A DNA stretch of 12,299 nucleotides. Source: Hyphomicrobiales bacterium. Lineage in GTDB: Bacteria > Pseudomonadota > Alphaproteobacteria > Rhizobiales > Xanthobacteraceae. The DNA lies in assembly GCA_016201085.1 (NCBI GenBank), contig JACQDO010000058.1, positions 1 to 12,299 on the forward strand, written 5' to 3'. Below, in pieces: positions 1 to 6,364 of the stretch. Under the pieces are notes generated by a model, which did not search any database, had not been told where the DNA came from, and saw nothing but the letters and a program-made list of their open reading frames with translations. The position numbers and the translations under genes were made by a program. The first letter of the stretch is position 1. Each line of letters begins with the position of its first letter.

Positions 1-33
1 CGACCTCCCCCGTCGCAGGGAGAGAGAGAAAGC
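1..33. repeat. Possible fragment of a short hairpin repeat at the window edge
   Basis: Bases 5-9 (CTCCC) and 18-22 (GGGAG) are inverted around an 8-base loop, immediately downstream of the [2Fe-2S] subunit stop codon on the minus strand. This could be part of a dispersed GC-rich hairpin or a weak terminator for the hydroxylase operon. The stem is only 5 bp and the window cuts the region, so the call is tentative. Confidence 0.25.
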
Positions 34-516
34 TCACCGCGCGGCGCGCATCTCGGCTGCCGCACTGCGCACCGCCTTGATGATGTTCTGATAGCCGGTG
101 CAGCGGCACAGGTTGGACGACAGCACGTCAAGCAGGTCGTCGTCGGAAATATCCGGCTCGCGCTCGAGCACGCCCACCGCCAGCATCAGGAAACCCGGCG
201 TGCAGAAGCCGCATTGCAGGCCGTGGTGGTCCATGAAGGCCTGCTGCATCGGGTGCAGCGTGTCGCCGTCGGCCAACCCCTCGATGGTGCGGATCGCCTT
301 GCCCTCGGCCTGCACGGCGAACATCAGGCAAGAGCGCACCGGCTCGCCGTCGACGATTACGGTGCAGGCGCCGCAGACGCCGTGTTCACAGCCGATATGG
401 GTGCCGGTCTGCCCGCAGTCCTCGCGGATCGCGTCGGCCAGCGTGCGGCGCGGCTCGACGGCAATCGCGTGATCGCGGCCGTTGATGGTCAAGGTGATGG
501 AAGTTTTGTCGGTCAT
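34..516 (-). CDS. Molybdenum hydroxylase small subunit, two [2Fe-2S] clusters (CoxS / XdhC-type)
   Basis: A 160-residue iron-sulfur subunit that would pass electrons from the molybdenum centre of the large subunit to the FAD of the medium subunit. Both cluster motifs are complete. The N-terminal plant-ferredoxin-type site uses C43, C48, C51 and C63 (GCEHGVCGAC around 42-51). The C-terminal helical site uses C102, C105, C137 and C139 (CGFC and CRCTG). The length is normal for CoxS-type subunits. There is no twin-arginine signal, so it is probably cytoplasmic. It is the third gene of the operon, 88 bp after the large-subunit stop codon, and that gap is filled by a palindromic repeat pair. The 14 bases between the repeat hairpin and the ATG hold no clear Shine-Dalgarno sequence. 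The family is certain; the substrate is not determined by this subunit. Confidence 0.95.
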   Translation of the reverse strand: MTDKTSITLTINGRDHAIAVEPRRTLADAIREDCGQTGTHIGCEHGVCGACTVIVDGEPVRSCLMFAVQAEGKAIRTIEGLADGDTLHPMQQAFMDHHGLQCGFCTPGFLMLAVGVLEREPDISDDDLLDVLSSNLCRCTGYQNIIKAVRSAAAEMRAAR

Positions 517-524
517 GGCAAGGT

Positions 525-634
525 GTCACGCCCGCGAAAGCGGGCATCCAGTAAACGCAGGCTGATGTTGTCGAACGGTGTCGTTTCTCATTTGAACTTG
601 GTGGTTACTGGGTCCCCGCTTTCGCGGGGACGAC
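525..634. repeat. Inverted pair of short palindromic repeats inside the hydroxylase operon
   Basis: Two roughly 28-base related sequences, 525-552 and 607-634, face each other across 54 bases. The first holds CCCGC-GAAA-GCGGG (531-544). The second holds GTCCCCGC-TTTC-GCGGGGAC (612-631), an 8-bp stem. Read in the same orientation they match over most of their length, including the GGCATCCAGT / GGGACCCAGT ends. This type of short repeat is dispersed in many alphaproteobacterial genomes and, when read through, often encodes VPAKAG(T). Here the second copy overlaps the 3' end of the large-subunit gene, and the first ends just upstream of the small-subunit start. In RNA the pair could form two stem-loops between cistrons and alter message stability or subunit ratio; that role is inferred. 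Confidence 0.85.
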
Positions 635-2962
635 AGCGGGGGAGGTCCGCAGCGCCGCGCGGATGCGCTGCGGCGTCGCCGGCATCTCGTCGATCTGCAC
701 GTTGTATTCGGACAGCGCGTCGTTGATGGCGTTGATCACCGCCGCCGGCGCGCCGATGCAGCCGCCTTCGCCCAGGCCTTTGGCCTTGGTGATCGACTCG
801 GTGCTCGGCGTCTCGATGTGATGCAGCTCGATCGGCGGGATTTCGCGCGCGGTCGGCGGCATGTAGTCGGCTAGATTGGCGGTGAGGATGCCGCCGCTCT
901 CGTCATAGACGATCTCTTCCAGCAGCGCATTGCCGATGCCCTGCGCGATGCCGCCGTGCACCTGGCCGTCGGCGATCATCGGATTGATGATCTTGCCTGC
1001 GTCCTCCGCCACCAGAAATTTCTCGACCGTCGTGCGGCCGGTCTCGATGTCGACTTCGACAATGGCCACGTGGCAGGCATTGGAGAAGGTGCCGGGCGGA
1101 TCGTAGGTACCGGTCTCTGTGATGCCGGGCTCGATCTCGCCCTTGAACTTGTGCGTTTGCGTATAGGCCTCGCGCGCCATCTTGGCGATACTGACGCTGC
1201 GGTCGGTGCCGGCGACGCGGGCCTCGCCGTTCTCCAGCACGATGTCGCCGGGCGCCGCCTCCAGCAGGTGGCTGGCAATCTTGATCAGCTTGGCGCGCAC
1301 CTTCTGCGCCGCGATCAGCGTAGCGCCGCCGCAGATCACCAAAGACCGACTTGCAAATGTGCCCCAGCCGTAAGGCGCGCGGTCGGTGTCCCCATGCACC
1401 ACCTTGATAAGGTCGGGCGTGACGCCGATCTCGTCGGCGATGATCTGCGCCAGCGTGGTACGCAGGCCTTGCCCATGCGGCGAGGAGCCGATGCGCGCCT
1501 CCACGAAGCCGGAGGGATCGACGGTGAGGATGACGGTCTCCCAGCCGGGCGTGATCTCCATGCCGCGCGCGGCGAAAGCCGGGCTGCCGTAGCCGGTGCG
1601 CTCGGAGAAGGTGGCGAAGCCGATGCCGAGATGGCGGCCCTTGGCGCGCGCCGCCTTCTGCCGGGTGCGGAAGGCCGGCAGGTCGATTTCCTTCACCGCC
1701 ATTTCCAGCGTCTGCTTGTAGGTGGCCTCGTCGTAAACGAGGCCGATCGCCGAGGTATAGGGGAACTTGTCGATCAGGTTGCGGCGGCGGATGTCGACGA
1801 CGTCCAGGCCGAAGGCCTTCGCCGCCTTGTCCATCAATCTCTCTAAAGTGAAAGTGATCACCGGCCGCGACACGCCGCGATAGGGCGCCATGGTGCAGGT
1901 GTTGGTGAGCACGCCGCGCGCGCGTGTCTCGTAGTGCTTGAAGTCGTAAGGCCCGGGCATCTCGGCCATCGCCATCAGCGGTTCGACGCCGCAGGTGGTC
2001 GGGAAGCAGGAATAGGCGCCGACATTGGCGACGATGTCGGTCTTGAGCGCGATCAGCCTGGCGTCCTTGTCGAAGGCGCCTTCCAGCGTGATGGCCTGGT
2101 CGCGCGCGTGGAAGCCGGCAATCAGGTTCTCGCGCCGGTCCTCGGTCCAGGCGACCGACGATTTCAGCTTGCGCGCCAGCCACACCAGCACGACATATTC
2201 GGCGGCGAGCGACATCTTCTGGCCGAAGCCGCCGCCGACATCGGGCGCCACCACGCGCAGGTCGCTCTCCGGCATGCCGAGCACGTCGGCGATGGCGGTG
2301 CGCATCAGGTGCGGCATCTGAGTGGTGCAGGTCAGCGTCACGCGGCCGGTCGAGGCATCGTAGGCGGCGTGGCCGGCGCGCGCTTCCATCGGCGTGGCGT
2401 TCTGGCGGTGTGAGCCCGCTTCGACGCTGACAAATTTATGCGCCCCGGCCCAGGCGGCATCGAAATCGGGCGTCTTGAACTTGCCTTCCAGGATGACGTT
2501 GCCAGGCGCCTCGGTATGGATTTGCGCCGCGTCCGGCCGCAGCGCCGCCAGCGCATCTATCTCCGGCGCGGTTTCGTCGACGGTCAGCTCGACCAGTTCG
2601 GCGATGTCTTCGGCCGCCTCCTTGCTGGCGGCAACGACGGCGGCGACCGGCTCGCCGACAAAACGCACGACACCGTCGGCCAGCACCGGCTGGCCGACCG
2701 GCTTGTAATTGAACTTATGCAGCATGGGCGTGATCTTCTTGACGCCCTTGAGATCGGTGGCGGCGATCACCGTGGCGCCGTCCGGCGCGCCGATCTTGGC
2801 GATTTTTCCCGCCGCCACCGGGCTGCGCACGATACGCACCCAATGCACCGCCGGCAGGTCGGCGGTGAAGCGGCCTTGCCCGGTCACCAGCGCCGGGTCT
2901 TCCAGCCGGCGGATGGCGCGGCCGACCCATTTCAGCCCGCTGCCTTTGGTGTGCGCGGTCAT
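605..2962 (-). CDS. Molybdenum hydroxylase large subunit, molybdopterin-binding (CoxL / xanthine dehydrogenase family)
   Basis: A 785-residue catalytic subunit expected to bind molybdopterin cytosine dinucleotide and hydroxylate or oxidise a small substrate. The N-terminal a/b hammerhead domain covers roughly 10-135 and the Mo-binding domains about 150-770. Visible family motifs are VGGGFGQK (242-249), PYRG (360-363), GQG (497-499) and the C-terminal GEGG (731-734), whose Glu732 sits where the family has its catalytic base. The loop that is AYRCSFR in form I CO dehydrogenase reads APYRGVSR here, so this is not a form I CO dehydrogenase and the true substrate is unknown. The ATG overlaps the FAD-subunit stop codon as ATGA (2959-2962), implying translational coupling. 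The last nine residues, VVPAKAGTQ, and the stop codon are encoded by the repeat at 607-634, so the native C-terminus probably once ended near residue 771. Confidence 0.95.
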   Translation of the reverse strand: MTAHTKGSGLKWVGRAIRRLEDPALVTGQGRFTADLPAVHWVRIVRSPVAAGKIAKIGAPDGATVIAATDLKGVKKITPMLHKFNYKPVGQPVLADGVVRFVGEPVAAVVAASKEAAEDIAELVELTVDETAPEIDALAALRPDAAQIHTEAPGNVILEGKFKTPDFDAAWAGAHKFVSVEAGSHRQNATPMEARAGHAAYDASTGRVTLTCTTQMPHLMRTAIADVLGMPESDLRVVAPDVGGGFGQKMSLAAEYVVLVWLARKLKSSVAWTEDRRENLIAGFHARDQAITLEGAFDKDARLIALKTDIVANVGAYSCFPTTCGVEPLMAMAEMPGPYDFKHYETRARGVLTNTCTMAPYRGVSRPVITFTLERLMDKAAKAFGLDVVDIRRRNLIDKFPYTSAIGLVYDEATYKQTLEMAVKEIDLPAFRTRQKAARAKGRHLGIGFATFSERTGYGSPAFAARGMEITPGWETVILTVDPSGFVEARIGSSPHGQGLRTTLAQIIADEIGVTPDLIKVVHGDTDRAPYGWGTFASRSLVICGGATLIAAQKVRAKLIKIASHLLEAAPGDIVLENGEARVAGTDRSVSIAKMAREAYTQTHKFKGEIEPGITETGTYDPPGTFSNACHVAIVEVDIETGRTTVEKFLVAEDAGKIINPMIADGQVHGGIAQGIGNALLEEIVYDESGGILTANLADYMPPTAREIPPIELHHIETPSTESITKAKGLGEGGCIGAPAAVINAINDALSEYNVQIDEMPATPQRIRAALRTSPAVVPAKAGTQ

Positions 2963-3816
2963 TGGGTGGACTGCTCCAGCGCGCGCCGCACCACCGCGCG
3001 TACCAGGTCGCGCCGGTATTCGCCCGTGGTCTGATGATCCTCCAGCGGCTCGACCGCATGGGCCGCAGCTTCGGCGGCGGCGCGGAAGGCGGCATCGCTG
3101 GGCGCCTTCCCATTGAGCGCGGCTTCGGCTTCCGCAATGCGGCGCGGGCAGGGCTCGGCGCCGCCGACGCCGACGCGCGCGCCGCCGATCTTGCCGTCCT
3201 GCAAAGTGTAGGTGACCAGCGCCGCGCTCATCGCGAAATCGCCGGCGCGGCGGTTGAACTCGTTGAAGCCGAATCTGGCGTCGCGCGCCAGCAGCGGCAG
3301 GCGCACCTCGGCCAGCAACTCATCCTCCGCGAGCGTTGTCGCCATGATGCCGGCGAAAAAATCCTTCGCCGCTATCGCCCGCGCGCCGCGCATGCTTTTC
3401 GCCACCATCGTGGCATCGAGCGTCGCCGCCACCAGGCACCATTCCGAAGCCGGGTCGGCATGCGCGAGGCTGCCGCAGAAGGTGCCTCGCATGCGGATCG
3501 GATAATGCGCGACGTGGCGCGCCACCTCGCTCAGCAATGCGCCGAGCGGATTGTCGACAACGGATTTGTGAAACGCGGCATGACGCACGCGCGCGCCGAT
3601 GTCGAGCGTCTTGCCGTCATGGGCGATCTTGTCCAGCCCTTCGACCTCGTTGATGTCGACCAGATGCGCGGGCTTGGCCAGGCGGAACGCCATGATCGGC
3701 ACCAGGCTCTGCCCGCCGGCCAGCACGCGACCGTCCTGCGGTGCGACCCGCGCCAGAATCTTTAGCGCCTCATCGAGCGTCTTCGGCACATGGCGGACGA
3801 AGGCGGCGGGCTTCAT
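2959..3816 (-). CDS. Molybdenum hydroxylase medium subunit, FAD-binding (CoxM-type)
   Basis: A 285-residue FAD-binding subunit that would take electrons from the [2Fe-2S] protein and pass them to the final acceptor. The first flavin motif is AGGQSL (33-38). The second is GTFCGSLAHADP (111-122), matching the usual GTxGGxxAxADP except that Cys114 replaces the first Gly of the GG pair. The C-terminal CoxM-like domain covers roughly 180-280. I place the start at 3816 because AAAGG lies 8 bases upstream in the minus-strand leader. A longer form starting at 3861 would add 15 residues with no family resemblance. This is the first gene of the operon, with a palindrome at 3871-3886 about 55 bases upstream of the start codon. 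The stop codon overlaps the next start by 4 bases. Confidence 0.93.
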   Translation of the reverse strand: MKPAAFVRHVPKTLDEALKILARVAPQDGRVLAGGQSLVPIMAFRLAKPAHLVDINEVEGLDKIAHDGKTLDIGARVRHAAFHKSVVDNPLGALLSEVARHVAHYPIRMRGTFCGSLAHADPASEWCLVAATLDATMVAKSMRGARAIAAKDFFAGIMATTLAEDELLAEVRLPLLARDARFGFNEFNRRAGDFAMSAALVTYTLQDGKIGGARVGVGGAEPCPRRIAEAEAALNGKAPSDAAFRAAAEAAAHAVEPLEDHQTTGEYRRDLVRAVVRRALEQSTQ

Positions 3817-3870
3817 GCGGCAAACCTTTCGGCGGCCCAGGCTGACGACAGAGCAAGCCAAAAGCCTAAT

Positions 3871-3886
3871 CGTTTGTGCGCAAACG
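3871..3886. promoter_or_regulatory. 16-bp inverted repeat, candidate operator of the hydroxylase operon
   Basis: CGTTTG-TGCG-CAAACG is a perfect 6+6 inverted repeat with a 4-base centre. It lies in the 135-bp gap between the regulator gene's stop codon and the FAD-subunit start, 54 bases upstream of that start. Its TTTG...CAAA symmetry around a CG-rich core resembles operators of LacI/GalR-type or similar dimeric regulators. No such regulator is encoded in the window, and the neighbouring FixK-type protein should prefer TTGA-N6-TCAA, so the binding protein is unknown. I see no convincing -35/-10 pair beside it. Confidence 0.55.
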
Positions 3887-3951
3887 TTATCCTCCGATCA
3901 AGTCGAGGACAAGCCGTTCGGGATCATAGGTTGGCGCGGCGCGCCGTGCGA

Positions 3952-4602
3952 TCAATTCAGCGCCGATGGATCGCGCAGCACGATGCGCCACGGGCTTGGC
4001 AATGAAATTGCCGCCGCCGCTTCCAGGCGGCTGAAGGTGCGCGACACGGTCTCGATCGTAAGGCCAAGATAATCCGCAATATCGCGCCGAGACATCAAGA
4101 GCTCGATCTCGTCCTGAGTTTGTCCGCGTTGCACCATTTCGCGCAGGAAGCCGATCACGCGGTCCTGCGCGCCCTTGAGCAGCCGCAGATTATGGTCTCG
4201 CGCGCGACGCAGTTCCGCGGCCGTCAATTGCAGCAGATGCCTGCTCATCGCCACATCGCCGCCATACCCCATCAGCACTTTGCGTCTAATGACGCGTATC
4301 AAGCTGGGCGTGGTCGCTTCACTGGAAATGGTGTGCCGGTCGTGGGCACCCAGTCCGAAAATATCCCCGGCTAGATAGAACGCGAGCACCTGTCGGCTGC
4401 CTTTATCGAGCGGGTAGAAGGCGCGCACGCAGCCGGATTCAATTTTGTAGAGATAGTCGGCCGGCTCGCCCTGGCTAAAGATTACTTCGTTACGTGCATA
4501 CGGTATTGGCGCGCTGATCTGATCGATGGCACTGACGTAGGCTGCCGATGTGGATGACGGCCGGCGCGAGGGTTGCCGAGTTTTCTGGCGTTTAGATTTC
4601 AT
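3952..4602 (-). CDS. Crp/Fnr family transcriptional regulator, FixK type
   Basis: A 216-residue dimeric DNA-binding regulator. The N-terminal part (about 30-120) is a cyclic-nucleotide-type beta-barrel (NEVIFSQGEPADYLYKIESG), followed by a dimerisation helix (about 125-160) and a winged helix-turn-helix (about 170-215). The recognition helix reads ETVSR (184-188). In FNR and FixK proteins this E-x-x-S-R signature reads TTGA...TCAA half-sites. Only one cysteine (C58) is present, so no FNR-type 4Fe-4S cluster can form, and it resembles FixK, which is controlled by expression or by other oxygen-sensing circuits. The first 25 residues are basic and low-complexity. An in-frame TGA 9 bases upstream of the ATG fixes this as the longest start. 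A perfect TTGA-N6-TCAA box at 4813-4826 suggests autoregulation or control by a related protein. It is co-oriented with the hydroxylase operon, whose regulation by it is possible but not shown. Confidence 0.9.
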   Translation of the reverse strand: MKSKRQKTRQPSRRPSSTSAAYVSAIDQISAPIPYARNEVIFSQGEPADYLYKIESGCVRAFYPLDKGSRQVLAFYLAGDIFGLGAHDRHTISSEATTPSLIRVIRRKVLMGYGGDVAMSRHLLQLTAAELRRARDHNLRLLKGAQDRVIGFLREMVQRGQTQDEIELLMSRRDIADYLGLTIETVSRTFSRLEAAAAISLPSPWRIVLRDPSALN

Positions 4603-4812
4603 CTTCGACGCTCATCCAACAAGCCGGACAAACCGGAATAGGCGCTGCGAAAGACCGTCGTTGCGACCGCAACTGCATAAGCGCCTTGCCGCCGATACGA
4701 TTGCGGCGGTTGCGCGCCGGTGTGCGATCGATCGGCCCCATTCATTAGAAGGATTCCAAACAATCGCGAATGATTACTATTATTAATTACCGCACTGCAC
4801 CTCGAGTTTTCC

Positions 4813-4826
4813 TTGACCTATATCAA
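4813..4826. promoter_or_regulatory. FixK/FNR-type binding site (anaerobox)
   Basis: The sequence TTGACCTATATCAA is a perfect TTGA-N6-TCAA palindrome, the established consensus for FNR and FixK proteins, in an intergenic region next to a gene whose product carries the matching E-x-x-S-R recognition helix. Read toward the regulator gene (minus strand), the AT-rich stretch 4790-4771 (TAATTA, TAATAA, AATAAT) falls where the -10 element of a class II promoter activated from about -41.5 would be. Read toward the 30-aa ORF, the equivalent position (about 4849-4854) is GC-rich and poor. Control of the regulator gene, with a leader of about 170 bases, is therefore the better reading. Confidence 0.72.
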
Positions 4827-4928
4827 TTGCGACACTTTGTTCCAGGTAACGGCTTCAGCAGAAAAGCGTCACGAACTCGGGAAATCAGGCAGCCGACCGC
4901 CTGTGCCGCTAAACTGGGCGGTGAACAG

Positions 4929-4966
4929 CGATGCTGGCATCGTCGGCCAATCGCGATAGGATCGCG
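4929..4966. promoter_or_regulatory. Two adjacent inverted repeats upstream of the small membrane ORF
   Basis: CGATG-CTGG-CATCG (4929-4942) is followed 9 bases later by CGCGAT-AGG-ATCGCG (4952-4966). The second repeat ends 11 bases before the Shine-Dalgarno sequence of the ORF at 4990. They could be operators or two small RNA stem-loops in its leader. Neither is followed by a T-run, so they are unlikely to be intrinsic terminators. No partner is known. Confidence 0.4.
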
Positions 4967-4989
4967 CTGCGGGCTTTAGGGGGGACAAA

Positions 4990-5082
4990 ATGGGAATAGA
5001 ATTATTGCTCCTCGCGTTCGGCGTTTACGCGGTCATCTGGCTGGCCGTCCTCGTAGGGTCGCAATTCTTCGGTCCTCGGTAG
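4990..5082 (+). CDS. Putative small single-pass membrane protein (30 aa)
   Basis: An ATG preceded by AGGGGGGA (4978-4985), about 5 bases from the start, opens a 30-codon frame ending at TAG (5080-5082). The product begins MGIELLLLAFGVYAVIWLAV and ends in GSQFFGPR. It is almost entirely one hydrophobic segment (about 4-23) with a short positively charged end. Its size and layout resemble small subunits or modulators of membrane complexes, but I do not recognise the family. The stop lies 35 bases upstream of the flavin-oxidase start, so the two may share a transcript. Support is the strong ribosome-binding site, the coherent hydrophobic composition and the position. Without conservation data it could still be chance. 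Confidence 0.5.
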   Translation: MGIELLLLAFGVYAVIWLAVLVGSQFFGPR

Positions 5083-5117
5083 CGCCTGGGGCTTCCGACC
5101 GGCGTTAGAATTCAACA

Positions 5118-6359
5118 ATGGCTAACAGCGATACCGAAGTCGTCATCATCGGCGGCGGCACGGCTGGCATTGCCGCCGGCCGCCGTCTCGCCAAGGCCGC
5201 GATCGAATGCCTGCTGGTCGAAGCGCGTCAGCGTCTGGGCGGCCGCGCCTGGAGCGTCACCGACCGCTCCGGCCGCGCGCTCGATCTTGGATGCGGCTGG
5301 CTGCATTCGGCCGAACGCAATCCGTGGGTGAAGATCGCCGAAGCCCAAGGCCGCATCGTCGATAAAAATCCGCCGCCCTGGCAGAAGCCGGCGCTGCCGA
5401 ACGGCTTTCCACCGGCCGAGCAGCAGGACTTCGCCAAGGCGCAGAACGCGTTCTATGCGCGGCTGCAAGCGGCGGCGCAACGCGATCCCGACCGGCCGGC
5501 CGACGCGCTCCTTGAGCCGGGCTGCCGCTGGAACGCGCCGATCGACGCGGTCGCCACCTACATCACCGGCGCCGAGCTTGCCCGCGTGTCGGCGCGCGAC
5601 TTCGACAACTACGCCGACGACTACGTGAACTGGCGGCTGCCCGACGGTTTCGGCGCGGCCATTGCCGCCCACGGCGACGGCTTGCCGGTGGTGCTCGATT
5701 GTCCGGTGTTGCAGATCGACCACCACGCGCGGCGTCTGAAGATCGAAACCGCCAAGGGCACCATCACCGCCGATCAGGCGATCGTGACGCTGCCGAGTGC
5801 GCTCATCGCCGACAAGGAATTTCTGTTCGCGCCGGCGCTGCCGGAAAAGAGCGAAGCCGCGCGCGGACTGCCGCTGGGCTTGAACGACAAACTGTTTCTC
5901 AAGCTCGAGCAGGCCGAGGAGTTCGAGCCGGACAGCCGGGTTTTCGGTCATACCGACCGCACCGGCACCGCCACCTACCATTTCCGCCCGTTCGGGCGGC
6001 CGCAGATCGAGACCTATTTCGGCGGCCAGCTGGCGGCCGAGCTGGAAGCCGACGGCGAGCGGGCATTTTTCGATTTCGCCGCCTCTGAGCTCAAGCGCCT
6101 GTTCGGCCGCAACTTCATTCACCGCGTGAAGCCGATGCATATGCATCGCTGGGGTGTCGATCCGTTCGCGCGTGGTTCTTATTCGTATGCGTTGCCGGGC
6201 AGGGCGGATTGCCGAACGCGGCTGGCGGCGCCGGTGGACGAACGGCTGTTCTTTGCCGGCGAGGCCTGCTCGGTGAACGATTTTTCCACCGCGCATGGCG
6301 GCTGGTTGACCGGTGTCGCCGCCGCCGAACAGGTGATCGCGGCGCGCAGGAAGAAATAG
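5118..6359 (+). CDS. FAD-dependent flavin monoamine oxidase family protein
   Basis: A 413-residue flavoenzyme of the amine oxidase / protoporphyrinogen oxidase superfamily. An N-terminal Rossmann fold carries the dinucleotide-binding motif IIGGGTAG (10-17), the ribose-binding acidic residue E35 and the second-strand motif LGGRAW (40-45). LDLGCGWLH (55-63) follows where the family has its FAD-contacting loop. The C-terminal LFFAGEACSVNDFSTAHGGWLTG block is the standard flavin-closing motif (LFFAGE...HGxxxxG). There is no signal peptide, so it is expected in the cytoplasm. The substrate is probably an amine or related compound but cannot be read from sequence. The ATG at 5118 is the first start after an in-frame TAG (5106-5108), although its ribosome-binding site is weak. 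It may be cotranscribed with the 30-aa ORF upstream. It converges on the aspartate dehydrogenase gene across a palindromic repeat. Confidence 0.9.
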   Translation: MANSDTEVVIIGGGTAGIAAGRRLAKAAIECLLVEARQRLGGRAWSVTDRSGRALDLGCGWLHSAERNPWVKIAEAQGRIVDKNPPPWQKPALPNGFPPAEQQDFAKAQNAFYARLQAAAQRDPDRPADALLEPGCRWNAPIDAVATYITGAELARVSARDFDNYADDYVNWRLPDGFGAAIAAHGDGLPVVLDCPVLQIDHHARRLKIETAKGTITADQAIVTLPSALIADKEFLFAPALPEKSEAARGLPLGLNDKLFLKLEQAEEFEPDSRVFGHTDRTGTATYHFRPFGRPQIETYFGGQLAAELEADGERAFFDFAASELKRLFGRNFIHRVKPMHMHRWGVDPFARGSYSYALPGRADCRTRLAAPVDERLFFAGEACSVNDFSTAHGGWLTGVAAAEQVIAARRKK

Positions 6360-6364
6360 AAACT

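Larger units (their letters stand above)
4603..4989. other. Intergenic region between the regulator and the small membrane ORF
   Basis: This 387-base divergent spacer contains no gene I can support. It holds an AT-rich block (4771-4790), the FixK/FNR-type box (4813-4826), two adjacent inverted repeats (4929-4966) and the ribosome-binding site of the 30-aa ORF. A weak 6-bp GC-rich inverted repeat (4689-4694 with 4704-4709) lies in the presumed leader of the regulator gene. Short open frames here lack ribosome-binding sites and protein-like composition. Confidence 0.7.

Noticed and set aside
525..634. The paired short hairpins as the start of a CRISPR array
   Set aside because: There are only two copies, in inverted rather than direct orientation, with no regular spacers; they fit a dispersed palindromic repeat.
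956..1846. Plus-strand open frames opposite the large hydroxylase subunit
   Set aside because: No ribosome-binding site or motif; the minus-strand frame carries the complete molybdopterin-binding signatures.
605..3816. Calling the operon a true CO dehydrogenase (coxMLS)
   Set aside because: The AYRCSFR active-site loop of form I is absent (APYRGVSR instead) and no CO-specific accessory genes are seen, so only the broad family is supported.
3952..4602. Calling the regulator FNR with an oxygen-sensing Fe-S cluster
   Set aside because: Only one cysteine is present, and the N-terminal region lacks the required cysteine cluster.
4770..4979. 69-codon open frame starting in the AT-rich region
   Set aside because: No ribosome-binding site, it runs through the FixK-type box and both inverted repeats, and the product has no protein-like features.
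5112..6296. Long open frame on the minus strand opposite the flavin oxidase gene (394 codons)
   Set aside because: It is antisense to a gene with intact FAD motifs; the product is an Arg/Gly/His-rich low-complexity sequence without recognisable motifs, typical of a high-GC shadow frame.
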